From Macrothele yani (Eukaryota; Arthropoda; Arachnida; Araneae; Macrothelidae): a DNA stretch of 64,000 bases. Each line of letters begins with the position of its first letter. The stretch's first letter is position 1. A program made the position numbers and the translations under genes. Positions 1 through 11,163 of the stretch are shown piece after piece. The DNA lies in contig CM077025.1 in NCBI GenBank assembly GCA_039090855.1, positions 101,722,489 through 101,786,488 of the forward strand, given 5' to 3'. Under the pieces are notes generated by a model. That model worked only from the letters and a program-made list of their open reading frames with translations. It did not search any database and was not told the origin of the DNA.

Positions 1-894
1 GTGATTTCTTCCGATTTTTCATTCTCATACCAAAAATCCCTATTTTTTTCTCCCCATTTCAAGAGCAAAAAAAAAAATCTTTATTCCACTTCAAAAAATC
101 CTTAACACGAGATGATTAAAAAGAAAAAATTCTCCTTATTTCCGCTGTGAAGAGAAAATGCGAGCGGCACGTTTTTCTGCTTACATGTGGACTTTTGGAT
201 GGATCCGAGTACCTTCCTCTGCGCAAGTGGCCAGCTGCATAACGTAAGGTTACAATCACGTTCTCTCTCTCTTGCTGTTTTCCCCCTCCCCTGTTCTCCT
301 TTTCAGATAACGCATAGTTCGTCTCCGGGGTCGCAGCTTCTCAGAGGCCAGCATGGGTGTGTCTTGCATTCCAGCACTCCCAGTTCAAAATGCTATTTCA
401 GAACATAGTTATCGTAGAAAAAAATTCAAACGGATTTTAAATCTCTGGAATTTTTAAACCCAGATCAATACCCAACATGACGAAATTAAGCAAAAGCTGC
501 CAGTTTTGTGAAATTAAAAATGCGTTAAGCATGGTTTTGTAACTTCTTCTGTGGCAATAAATTTGACCTAACAAAAGAATGCTACTGTAAGAGGAAGTTG
601 AAAAAAAAAAGTCCAATGTTCATTCAAGCCTGTGTTTCTCCACCAATGATTTATTTTGCTGGTCCATTAGTAAGTAAGTTTTCTACGCTTTTCAACCGTG
701 CTTTTTTTTTTTTTTGTTCGTCGCTCGATAACGTGCATAAAAATGTCTTGGCTTGATTCAACGAAATTAATATGTTGGGGTACTATTTTTTTCCTTTGTA
801 AATTGCATCTCTTTAAGCTGTTACTGTTTTACTACAGCAGTTTTACTCGCATTTTTTTTTCAAGTGTCAATAAATTTAGTATTAGTGATTCGCT
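1..894. other. Intronic or flanking DNA, nothing recognised
   Basis: This is AT-rich sequence with several A- and T-runs (around 67-77, 601-610 and 703-714). The short open frames on both strands have no recognisable domain and no exon-like boundaries matching the BLTP1 frame. I see no gene here. Confidence 0.5.
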
Positions 895-1215
895 ATGAGC
901 AGCAATATGAAAGGGGGGAAAAAGTACTACTATCAAACATTCCGTGATGCATATTCTTCAGAATTCCCATGTATTGCAAAATCTTCAAAGAATGAAAAAT
1001 ATGCATTTTGCACTGCGTGTCATGTAATTTCAGCATTTCGCGTGGTGGAAGGAATGATATTACTAATCATATTTATAGTGCCCAGCACAAATCTAATGTT
1101 GACTGCGTGGGGAAAAAAATACGAAATTAACTTCCTTTGTTAAAAGTTTTAATGAACTGGATATGATTCGTGCAAAATGTTTGTTCACTTTGTCTTTAGT
1201 TGAGCATAATTTACC
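895..1215 (+). pseudogene. hAT-type transposase N-terminus (BED-like zinc finger), frameshifted
   Basis: The first 40 or so codons encode a KKYYYQTFRDAY...SEFPCIAKSS start followed by AFCTACHV, which resembles the BED-type zinc finger at the N-terminus of hAT transposases and domesticated ZBED-like proteins. A one-base shift near 1029 moves the continuation to another frame, where SISRGGRNDITNHI and further residues ending in a histidine complete the C2H2 pattern. Past about 1215 the similarity fades, and no dimerisation domain or terminal inverted repeats were found. This looks like a 5' fragment of a dead DNA transposon lying in an intron. The assignment rests on pattern recognition only. 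Confidence 0.55.
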
Positions 1216-1600
1216 AGTTAGTGTCACTCATTTATTTCATTTTTTTTTTTTTACTATCTCATCGTTCGTCTCTCCGTAAGATAATCCTAGCATGAAAATG
1301 GTTTGTTTTTTAAAACATTTTAGTTTGTTCCATGACGGCGTGCGATATGATCCTATTGGATTTGGGGGTCAAAAGGTGTAGAACATTCTTCCCTTTAGAT
1401 GCAAGCTTCCATAAAAATAAATTTTTATCTCTTTATAGATCATAATGATATAGCATAATAATGAGAAATTATGTATGGATAATTGAAATAAATGTGCCGA
1501 TAAATTCAAACATCTGTAGTCACATCAATTAAAAGTTGATACTTGAGTTAGGTGACATATTGTTTTTTAATCGATATGTTCAGTGCGTTTAATCAATATG

Positions 1601-1789
1601 CATCAAACAAAGATCTTCACTCTTTCCACGTTTATAAGTGAGTCACGAAAAAATTCTCATTGGCCGCCACTGGGAGTCGAACCCAGGGTCTTCCAGTTAG
1701 AAAGATCCTGGGTTCGACTCCCGGTGGCGGCCAATGAGAATTTTTCCGTGACTCATAAACGTGGAAAGAGCGAAGATCTTTGTTTGATG
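1601..1789. repeat. Near-perfect palindrome built of tRNA 3'-half-like sequence
   Basis: The left arm (1601-1688) and right arm (about 1705-1789) are reverse complements with few mismatches around a 16-base spacer. Each arm contains a T-arm-like stem and loop (CTGGGTTCGACTCCC, including a pol III B-box-like GGTTCGACTCC) followed by GGCGGCCA, which looks like a tRNA acceptor end. It may be two SINE heads in inverted orientation or a foldback that captured a tRNA 3' half. No complete tRNA cloverleaf is present. Confidence 0.7.
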
Positions 1790-1814
1790 TTCCTGGTCCA
1801 CGTTAAATGTCTGT

Positions 1815-1945
1815 ATTAATTAATCAATAGGCGCGACAAATAATTTCATTGGATATATCGATTAAAAATTTAATCGACTATATCGATATATTTTTTTACG
1901 ATTTTCGGTTTCTGAAAGTTGGCAGGTATGTGTTTACTTTGTTAT
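1815..1945. repeat. Dispersed repeat, related copy at about 60361-60540
   Basis: Both regions hold clustered ATCGAT-type words, then a line ending in TTGGCAGGTATGTGT. The two copies are diverged but colinear over about 100 bases. The family is not recognised, and no terminal repeats or coding capacity are visible. Confidence 0.45.
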
Positions 1946-1954
1946 GAAAGTGCA

Positions 1955-2490
1955 TATGTACATCACTAAGCTCAGGGTTAGCTCCTTGTGGCAAAATCAT
2001 CTCCCGAAATAAAGTAATTGATGATATTAGATTTTACTCACTGATGTTGAATCATATTTCTCCAATTACACCAATCTTGATACACAGCTCGAGCTTCACA
2101 GACAGCCATTATACGTCTCTCACAAGATCTGCCGTACTTCTTACTAATAGTTTTTTCTCATGCAGACAATCCTGAATCCAGTCCTCCCATTGATTCCTTA
2201 GTCATCATGTAGCTTTCTTTCCTGACATTTGGGCTTAATAAATTCTTTTTTAACACCTCATCACTCTTTCAGCTTCATCAGACTACCTCAAGATATTTAT
2301 TTCCACCCTAATAACAACATTTTGCTTCACATCTGTGTTCTGCCCATTATCAAACTAAGTCAACCTCCTTTTGGGAATTATGGATCTCTCTTGCCCACAA
2401 ATGTCTCCTGTGTCTCTTCTAAAGAACACAGGTTTCACTAATGTGTATCCCAATAGAACAATTACATTTTTGTACAGCTGTCTATGACCT
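1955..2490 (-). pseudogene. LINE 3' fragment, family X copy 1
   Basis: This is a badly decayed relative of the antisense non-LTR retrotransposon fragment at 4285-5360. Colinear blocks include the 3' untranslated words near 1960 and the region encoding the post-RT tail. No open frame survives. The 3' end of the element lies at the left side. Confidence 0.6.
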
Positions 2491-3034
2491 AAGTATTTAA
2501 TTTTAGGTCAAAATACACCCAAAATGTATTTAATAACCTGCAAATATGCATTTAAACACATAAGATACAGCCAAAAGCTTATGTTGTGTAAGCTCAGTTG
2601 TATCTCAAATTAACATTTTTGCAGCACATATTTTAAGATAGACTTCGACACAAGACTTTACCCTCTGCTCATATTTAACTTATATTTCATAATTTAAAAG
2701 CATTTAAAATACATAAAGTTTTTTTCTCATTTGTTTTCTTGTTAAAGTTGTGCATACAATTCCCTTAATATTTTGTAAATACTTACATTATTTTTATTTT
2801 ACTGACCACATGATTGGGAAGCATACAATGTGATTATTAACTGCACAATTATCATATGAGCTCTTAAATCACTTTAAAGATTTTAAAAAGATAGAATACA
2901 GCTTGATCTTAGTTGCTCCTATGACTTTAAGATCTTTCATCCATTTAGTATGGACATTTTCGACAAGGCTCTGGTATTCGTCATGGCTGACAGAAGAGTG
3001 AAGCATTAGAATCCTTCAGATTCTTTGCATTAGC

Positions 3035-4090
3035 ATTTCAAATCAAAATAAATTTAGCGCCACCCACAATGCAATAGAGTAAATTATTATTGTCAATTAA
3101 TTACACAAATAGTCTCGCAAGAATATGAGCATAACTCATCTTCTTGTCAATCTCTTCTTTAACCCCCGTTTATCACACATTATTTCCTCCAACTGTTTTT
3201 TTTTTTTAAGCAGGCTTTCAAATATTTAGTAATACATAAAAAGATTTAAACTATTTAGTTTATGATAATTTTTGTAATATTTTTTAATAATTGTAAGTTT
3301 GCATCACCTTATGATCTTACTATACTTACTATACTTCTGAAAATTCATTTTAATTTTTAACCTGTTTTTTAGCAAAAATCTAATTTGTATCATTTATTAA
3401 TGTTATAATTGTATTAGTGTATTATTTACTTTATTAAATCATAAATACTGTTCCTCTTTCTCCCGGCACACATGGGTCGAAGGCAGTTGGCTTAAAAGTT
3501 GGTGTTAAAGCCTTTCACCACATTCTATGGCATTCTTAGACCCCTGAGAATGCCACAAGATGTGGTGAAAGGGAAAATGAAAACGTACATACCATTGTTC
3601 TCAGGGGTCTGAGAACACAACACCACAGAATGTGGTGAAAGACCTCAACCAACTTTTAAGCTCACTACCTTTGACCCACATGTGCCAGGAAAAAAGGGAC
3701 AATAGGATGTATATTTTCACTTTTGTTTTATGTTTATGGTTTAATAAAGTAAATGATATACTAATACAATAACATATTAATAAAAGTTAACAATCAGATC
3801 TTTGCTGAAAGAAACAGGTTAAAAATTAAAATGAATTTCTGAAGTATAGTAAGATCATTAAAGTGACGCAAGCTTATAATAAAAAAAATATATAAACTAA
3901 ATAGTTTAAATCTTTTTATGTATTACTAAATGTTTGCAAGCCTGTCCCTCCCCTGATGACATAAGAAATGGAGGAAGGACAGTCAAAGGTAATAAATAAC
4001 ATGTGGTAAAAGAACAGATCAACAAGAAGGTGAGTTATGCTTGAATTCTTACAAGATTATTTGTGTAATTAATTTTGATTTGACATGTTT
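3035..4090. repeat. 1-kb foldback element with nested palindromes
   Basis: The left half (about 3035-3510) is the reverse complement of the right half (about 3640-4090), with mismatches and a few small indels. Matching landmarks are TTACACAAAT at 3101 against ATTTGTGTAA at about 4060, and the AAAGATTTAAACTATTTAG words near 3240 against their complement near 3900. Inside the loop a second set of inverted words (CCTTTCACCACATTCT and CCCCTGAGAATG) repeats in alternating orientation. No protein is encoded. It resembles a foldback DNA transposon or MITE. Confidence 0.75.
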
Positions 4091-4284
4091 TAGATCAAAA
4101 ACCTATTAAGAGTATTTTTAAACATATTTATAGGTATTTGTGATTATCATCTCATTTTCTTTTGTCTTTTCTGTTCAATTTTTATTAGTTCCTTCCAAGT
4201 TTTAGACAACATATTTGGGTGATTATCATTGCATACTGTTTCTTTATTTACCTCTTTTAACTAACCAATTCATATATCATATTA

Positions 4285-5360
4285 CATATCACTAAGCTGT
4301 TCTCTGAGATTCAGAGGTTAGCTCTAAAAAGAAATACAAACTACCAGATAATTTTTACTTACTGTTGCAGTATCAAACTTCTCCATTTACAGTGATCTTG
4401 AAATACAACTCGGGCTTCACTTACATCCATCATACGCCGTACACAAGATCTTCTATACTTCATACTCATAACCTTTTTCTCATGCAGACACTCCTGAATT
4501 TGATCCTCACATGACTTCCTTGGCTTTTCTCTGCCTTTCCTTCCTGTCACTTGGGTTAAGAAGATTTTCTTAGTAAGCATCTCATCACTCATTCTTTCAA
4601 CATGGCCAAACCACCTAAGAATATTAGTCTCCACCTTGCTAACAACATTTTGCTTCACATTACACAACTGCAACACATCTTCATTCCTCACACGATCTGA
4701 ACCTGTCTTGCCACAACCCGCCCGTAAGTAACAAATTTCTCCAGCACACAAACAACTCCTATGTTTCTTCTGTAGTACCCAGTTTTCACTGCCATACATC
4801 GCTGTAGGTACAATTACACTTTCATACACAGCCATGCCAGACTTTCATGAGAACCTATCATTCCTGTGAAAACCTCTCAAAGCAGCTATGACTTTCAATG
4901 AAGAATTCACTCACCTACTAATTTCACCATCCAATTTGTTCTCTGTGTCAAACAAGTTTCCTAAATACACAAACTCATTCACCTGGTCAATCACTGTGCA
5001 TTTAGACTTATATTGCATTCAGTACTACCAGTTCCTCGCTCAAACACCATAACTTTGGTTTTTCCCTTATTTATACTCAGTCTGAATTTCATGCAAACTC
5101 AATTCATTTTCACTGTCAAACAATGCTTCCTAAATACATAAATTCATTCACCTGGTCTGACTCCATAGCATTTAGACTGATATTGCATTCAGTACTAACA
5201 AGTAGTTTCTTGCTCAAAAGCTATTGCTTTGGCTTTTTCCTTATTTATACTCAGTTTGAATTTCATACATGCTTTCTTCATTTTAGGCAAGATACTCTGA
5301 AACTCACTTTTTCTCTCAGATAACAGGACCATGTCATCACCACAGAGCAACTCTCATGCA
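4285..5360 (-). pseudogene. LINE 3' fragment, family X copy 2 (RT tail)
   Basis: The longest frame (4359-4835, minus strand) encodes the region behind the reverse transcriptase of a non-LTR retrotransposon: YGSENWVLQKKHRS, then ETNILRWFGHVERM and a basic KGREKPRKSCEDQ stretch. Upstream on the minus strand (4836-5340) further RT-derived words continue through stops, including a YLGNLFDTE-like segment. Part of this coding segment is present twice in tandem (about 4940-5100 and 5112-5290). The 3' untranslated words near 4290-4330 recur in copies 1 and 3. The 5' part of the element is missing, so it is a dead 5'-truncated insertion. Confidence 0.75.
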
Positions 5361-5845
5361 TGAAAATTTCCAAAGACATAAGCCAATGTGTTTTATTTTG
5401 ACATCACACACGTGTGCATCCATAAATATATAAAACTAACAGTCATTGTGTCACTACATAACCTTGTCTGACTCTTGCACCATTTCAGCAACACACAATT
5501 TACATGTACACACACTGCTGCCAGCATACATAGCTTTTACGTGTTCAAGTGAATTCCCATTTGCACCATTTTTTTTAACCTTTCACAAAAGCACTCTGTT
5601 GGTTTACTCTGTCACATGTCTGCTACAAATTTGTAAATGTTGCAAAAACTTTCTTACCAACAGGCAAATAATTTCAATCAACATACGTAACACAAAAAAG
5701 CTGTTGTGATAACAACTACAATGGCAGCTAGTGTTATAAAAGTGCAAAGTAAAATTGACACACGATGGATAATAAAGATTAGTTCATTATCATATGCAGT
5801 TCTTCAGCACAAATTCTTAAAAGCTGGAGTGAGGGTTATGCAGTA

Positions 5846-5890
5846 TATACGTCTTTGTTTGTGTGCATGTGCGCACACACGTGTGTTTTT
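5846..5890. repeat. Alternating purine-pyrimidine run
   Basis: The GTGTGCATGTGCGCACACAC-type stretch is a short imperfect TG/CA repeat, potentially Z-forming. No other role is visible. Confidence 0.5.
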
Positions 5891-6199
5891 GAAACTATCT
5901 GTGTAGCAAAATAACTGCTACTTTCAAAATAATAAAATTAGTGCAGGCATTGTATTACAAGGAACATGTTAGATAGGGATCCTCTAAACATTAATAGCAG
6001 CCGTACAGCTTACTTTCAACAAAATTAAGTGATGTGATACAGGATTAAAAATAGATAACAGTAGATTCTCATGCGTTAGATACACCAATGGTATATCTTC
6101 ACTGTTGAGAAACCCAAACACTTTGGAATGATGTTGAAGGAACTGAGGAATGAAAGCGAAGTGACAAGTGAAAAATTCACAAGGACAAAAGAAAAGCAT

Positions 6200-6860
6200 A
6201 CACTATATGCAATAAAAATATGAAATTATATGCTATATATACTGTAGATGGGAAAGAATTTGAAATAGTAAATGCATTCAGTTTTCCCTTTGCAGTTGTG
6301 TAAATAATTTGAGGCATCAAAGAAGAGATAAGAATGATTGGACTTGACGGGATCAAAATCATTTTGAACTATGATGTACATATTAATCTCAAAAGAAGAA
6401 TATGTAACCAATGCATCTTGCCAGTTTTGGTTTATGAAAGTGAAACCTTGTCACTCATAAAGAAATAACAAAGTAAATTACAGAATGAAGAAGGAAGGGA
6501 TGATTTTCACTAGGAATCATGATAAGGATAGGAAAACAGAATGCATGGATCAAATCGCACATCGAACTTCAAGAAAATATGGTCTAGCTAAGGAAAACAG
6601 ACACATTGAAGACTAGCAGTTGATGGACATACACAGTAGGCATGTAGAAACCCAATGTGAGAAGAAATAGAAAGAAAGGCAGACTAAGAATAAGGTAGAG
6701 TTGTGAATTGAGAAGGGGTGTTAGAAGGAACTGAGTAAGCAAAGCTGAAGACCAGTTGCATGGTGGGAAATTGGGGAGGTCTTCCCCAATGTGTAAATAG
6801 AAAATGATTGAAGGAGAAACAGATAAAAAAGACTGGAAAGTCACCTCTTGATATTTAATC
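6200..6860 (+). pseudogene. Old RTE-like LINE fragment
   Basis: Read on the + strand through many stops, the segment gives words typical of the tail of RTE reverse transcriptases: a VLVYESETLSLIKK-like stretch near 6425-6470, a GMIFTRNHDKDRKTECM block and a basic RRNRKKGRLRIRW block near 6660-6700. No frame is longer than a few dozen codons. It is more diverged than the RTE copies at 22.2 and 45.9 kb, and the subfamily cannot be set. Confidence 0.45.
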
Positions 6861-7979
6861 TGTTTGTGAGACCATGAGGTAACATCAATCCACAGTTACA
6901 AGCTACATTAGTCAATGTTTTCTTTTTGTGTTGTTGTTTTTTACAACTATGAGTAAAATTTGTTTATGGTAAATTCAATTGCTAAAATGCATGCTTTTTG
7001 ATTTATGTTCACATATTTTCTGCATTACAGGTTTGTAAAATATAGGCAAGTAACTGTTGCAGTGCTGTTTTAACTTGTTCTTTAATTACCTAAATATGTT
7101 ATAATCAGAAGATTGCAAGGTTCCTTGAGCCCTGTAAACATCAATAGAGCAGTAATAGGTCATTCAACAGAAGCGATTTGATGTCTGATAAAATCCTTTA
7201 TTTTCATGATTTTGCTTAATTAATGATTACTCTAGGTCACTGTGAGATTATTAGTCCTCAAGCTCATGCCTTAGCTCATTGCTACATTCATTCTTACCGC
7301 TTGTATGTGGAGACAACACTCCCCTTCTCAAAAAATCCTGCTTCCTCAAATCTCTCAACTTCCCTGTCTTCCTCTCAGTCTCATTCTGCCCAAAACACCT
7401 TGACTTTCTCCTTCAGAAGACCCTTCTCCTATTGTTTTCCGCAACTACTTCTCAAACACATGCCTGAAGCCTCCGGAATAACCACCCCAGCACCCTATCC
7501 GAAAACTCTCTTCCCATGCGTCTCAGAATGGAAATGCATCCCGCTGGATGGTTCTAAAAAAAGCAATCTTCTATTATAGCTACCTGCACCAATGTCCGGT
7601 GCGTTGTTCTTCTCCAGGAAGTCAGCCGATAAACTAATCATTTCCAGAGACGTACTGGCTCTATCAAATAGAACTCAAAAAATATATTCTTAAGAAGTTT
7701 CCCACGATTACTTTTCAAACATTCTAACTGCAGGTGTTCTTAATTATTTACATAATATTAAAATTCAACAAGTAAAAGATTATATAAGTATTTACATTAC
7801 ATTTACATTACATTTCATAAAATAAATATTCCACTTCCATTACGTTATTATTAGAAGCAGCTTATTTACTATTACTACTATTACATAACATAAAACATCA
7901 GGTTCTATGGTCTAAAAGGTATTAATTATGTGCATGTGTTGAGTGATTTCTATGACCTGAGTACTTTGTTCTCCTACAG
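6861..7979. other. Intron sequence upstream of exon A
   Basis: An open frame of 118 codons (7223-7579) is present but is Ser/Pro-rich, shows no domain and has no splice-site context that would fit BLTP1. Short repeats of a TTACATTACATT type occur near 7790-7815. A pyrimidine tract and CTCCTACAG acceptor end the segment at 7979. Confidence 0.5.
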
Positions 7980-8197
7980 GCCTGCATTGATTTTTGTAAA
8001 TGGAAAGCTTTCATGGGATCAACTCCAACTGCTAATCTCTAAATCCACCACTCCTGACTTAATCAAGATGTATTCCAAATTAGAAGAGTTTTTCTCCCAA
8101 CAGTTCCATAGCAGCAAGAGGGTGTTTTCTTCACTTCAACCTCGCCTCCAGAGGCACTCTGTGAGAAGAGGCCCAAGAAGATCAAAACATACAGAAG
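7980..8197 (+). CDS. BLTP1: BLTP1 (KIAA1109/tweek) internal exon A
   Basis: This exon encodes part of a BLTP1-family protein, a giant bridge-like lipid transfer protein that sits at membrane contact sites with an N-terminal ER anchor and is thought to channel lipids along a hydrophobic groove. The peptide contains VNGKLSWDQLQ, SKSTTPDLIKMYSKLEEFF and QFHSSKRVFSS, which I recognise from the conserved C-terminal half of the family. It starts after CTCCTACAG (intron phase 2) and ends before GTATGC with one base of a split codon (phase 1). That base joins exon B at 29127 in frame to give a continuous THRHW-type junction. No stop or frameshift lies inside the exon. An ATG 50 bases upstream is in frame but lies in the intron. 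Confidence 0.85.
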
Positions 8198-8329
8198 GTA
8201 TGCTACTGTGTTCTGATTGTGCTTATGTGCAAACTGATGTGTAAGCTTGTGTTCATCCAGCTGCAAGAAATAATCTTCATTTTTTAAATGAACAACATAC
8301 TGCATTTTTATTTATATTTTTTTATATTT

Positions 8330-8575
8330 TTTTGAACTTGCATTCTGGTGATAAGGAGATCATTCGAGAAACTTGCTCACAGAGTAGACTAAATGTGATA
8401 ATTTTCTCCGAAACATCTTTATTAGGCAGTGCTATATACTGTACTTCATTTAAAATTTTATTTTGAACTTGGATTCAGGCAATAAGGAAATCACTTGAAA
8501 AACTTGCTCGCAGAATATACTTAATGTAATAAATGTTTTCAAAACATTGTTATTATTCAATGCTGGTCTTTTAAA
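8330..8575. repeat. Diverged tandem duplication, about 130-bp period
   Basis: The block from about 8333 (GAACTTGCATTCTGGTGATAAGG) recurs from about 8464 (GAACTTGGATTCAGGCAATAAGG) and can be followed for about 105 bases, both copies containing AAACTTGCTC. It is an old local duplication in the intron with no coding signal. Confidence 0.65.
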
Positions 8576-10149
8576 CTACCTAAACTTGTCTGCCCATGAT
8601 TGAATGGAGTGTTGGAATGTTTTGCCTGGTAATTATTTTCCTTTGAAAAATTTGGTTTTGACAGTCTCTTGAAGACCCAGTTTCAACTAAATCAACATGA
8701 AAATCATCCTGAAAGTTGAAATATGCATATGCCACATAGCGATTTTTTGAAACAATTAATTTTTATATTTTCAGTAGTTCTCGTAATGACGAAGAACTCA
8801 GACTGACAGAAATCCTAGCTAAATCCGTTTGGTGTGAAAAATCACACCATGTAAAAATATGCATATGTGATAATGTGCACATATGCACATTTACACTATA
8901 TATCCATAACAGTTCAATATAATTGAAAGATTTAATTATTTAACTACAGTAGTACAAATTATAGTAAAATAGTCACTTATGTGAATGCATAGCTACAAAT
9001 CCTGAAGCAGATATCATGGGGAAACACTTAAAAAATAATCCAATGTTGCTTGTTTTGTTTTATACTTGTGTTCCCTTAATTCTCACCAAATGACACAAAG
9101 TGCATTAAATACCTAGTCATCACCGTACTCAGTTGCCTCAAAACAAGTTGAAGATTTTCCTAACAATCAATGGCTGTTGTACACGATGGTGGCTGAGTGT
9201 TCTCCACTCACTTTAGCAGGTCTTCTCTATCAACATGTTTCCACTGCCACATCAAGATTTCCCAGCACTTTTTTTCAAATTCATTCTATATGCCATCATT
9301 TCTGTTCCTGCACTCCAAGGGCAATGCGTAGCAGATTTTCTCTGCCTCCTTAAATATTGAATTTCATTAAGTTTTGTTACTTTTCTTGTTAAAAATTATC
9401 ATCTTAGCTTTTTCTCCCTTGTTAAACCAGGCATCTCATTAAAAATTTTTGGTCAAAAGCAATCAAATTGGCTTTGACTTAACATTATACCAAACAAGAG
9501 TTCCTGTTAAGCTCATTAAATCCAAGAGCTTGCTAAATGTGGGCTTGTCATAAATGGGCTGTACTGTATTTGGCCAATGGTCACCTGAGGCGCATTGATA
9601 TTGGTAACACCTCCATAAAATAGACACCTGTTTATTTTAGTTTACCCATCATTTTGCCTATGAGCCAGTTCTAGTAAATCATTGTTTCTTATCTGTGCGA
9701 CACAGACTTCAGAATATTTGTGGCAGGGAATCGATTTCTGCTCTGTGTCAGTCTGTGGATAAAGAGGTGAGAATGATGTGCCATCACAATGAGTACAAAT
9801 ATCTCCTTGAAGATTAAAAAAGTAGGGTAAGACCTACCAATGACCCTGGGCTATAAGTCCAGTGACTTATGTGTGACTGTAGATTGCTTTAGCTTAAATA
9901 TGTAATTTATAAGAATGTGCTTGGTCCAGCTGAACTTTTCCCATATAAGAACAGAGAAATTTGGTATGTCATTTTACAGCAAGCATCCAACATATGGATA
10001 GAAGCAAGCATTTTTATTTTTTAAAGTAATTATTTTTTACACAGATATAAAACTCAAATTAAGTTAACATTTATTATTCATAAGCACCAAAATAATTATT
10101 CATTCATTCCAAAAAATCCTAATAAGAACAATATGAGAAAGTGGGTCAT
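8576..10149. other. Intron sequence, nothing firmly recognised
   Basis: This is AT-rich, with no long frames. A stretch near 9180-9380 has the look of a degraded antisense LINE tail, but I could not align it to the other copies here. No splice-bounded exon in the BLTP1 frame was seen. Confidence 0.4.
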
Positions 10150-10545
10150 TTCTGGAATGGTCCACTGGGAAATGTTCCCATTTCCTGTCGGGTCAATCCG
10201 CCCCTGCAGTGATAGACAGACTGTTGAAAAGAATTTAGCTTGTTATGCAGGATGCAGCCAAATCAGGTGACTGGTTTTGCTTCGCGACAATGCGCCTGCA
10301 CACTATGTGACCATCATCAAGCAGTTTAGAGCATTATAGTACCTCATCATTCCCTGTGTTGACTGCATTTGGTATCTGCTGATTATTTTATGTCCCCCAA
10401 AGTTAAATTCCATGTGAAGGGGCACCGTTTTGACAATGTGATTTGAGAGTTGAACAAGGTGCCACAAGTTCAGTTCCACAGGGCCATACAAAAGCTGCAT
10501 TGATATAAGAGGGAGGTATTTTGAAGATTAAATGGGAATATTTTT
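10150..10545 (+). pseudogene. mariner-like transposase C-terminal relic
   Basis: Three-frame reading of the + strand recovers a colinear mariner C-terminus: a VIDRLLKRI block, LLRDNAPAHYVTIIKQF with the second catalytic Asp, an FPKVKF/LKG-like block, and a final CIDIRGRYFED, the usual end of mariner transposases. At least four frame changes and several stops separate these. The terminal inverted repeats were not located. Confidence 0.65.
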
Positions 10546-10914
10546 GTTTCCTTGAAATTTTTGTTTGTTATGAATGTAGTCCTAAAACATTTCAATTACA
10601 CCTTGTATACTGAAGTAGCAGTGGAAACCCATGGGCAAGATGGTGTCTCTTTGTACAGAGGCCACCATTACTCTGCTTCAAGAAGCTGTCATCTTTTCCA
10701 TGATGCTCTTTGGCCTACTGAGGCCACTGTGCCACTAAACTCAAAGACCAACCAGCCATGTTTATTACAGACAAGCACTGCCATGAGATTACAATTAGAA
10801 AGGAACATTGATGCCATCTTCATACTTCATGAAAGTACAAAAATAATAGATTATTCATAGTAATCAGAATTGTGTACTGATTGCTTGTAGTTTACTGGTC
10901 ACTTTGTAACATCT

Positions 10915-11018
10915 CATCGGAAAACTTGAAAATTACATTGCCCTGGAGTGGGAATCAAAAACCCACATCTCCTGATTTCTGTTTGAGTATGCTATCCATT
11001 ATACCACCCAGGACAATG
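10915..11018 (-). mobile_element. tRNA-derived SINE fragment, copy 1
   Basis: The segment is a diverged copy of the tRNA-like sequence at 16545-16650, sharing the flank GAAAACTTGAAAATT, the CCTGGAG...GGGA acceptor/T-arm words and TACCACCCAGGAC. The tRNA-like part is about 10940-11012 on the minus strand, and it has lost clean T-arm pairing. The shared non-tRNA flank is what makes it a SINE rather than a tRNA pseudogene. Confidence 0.6.
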
Positions 11019-11163
11019 GATTTCCAAGTAACTGAACTACAGACAATAGAATATATTTCTAAAGACAATAGAATTAATAAATAGATGCAATAAAAAAAGC
11101 CAAAGAAGAGTTACATGCCTGTGTCTACTGATTTTGGAAAGCCACACAGCAAATCAGATTTAA

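Noticed and set aside
7223..7579. 118-codon open frame as a gene
   Set aside because: Low-complexity Ser/Pro-rich peptide without domain, start context or splice fit.
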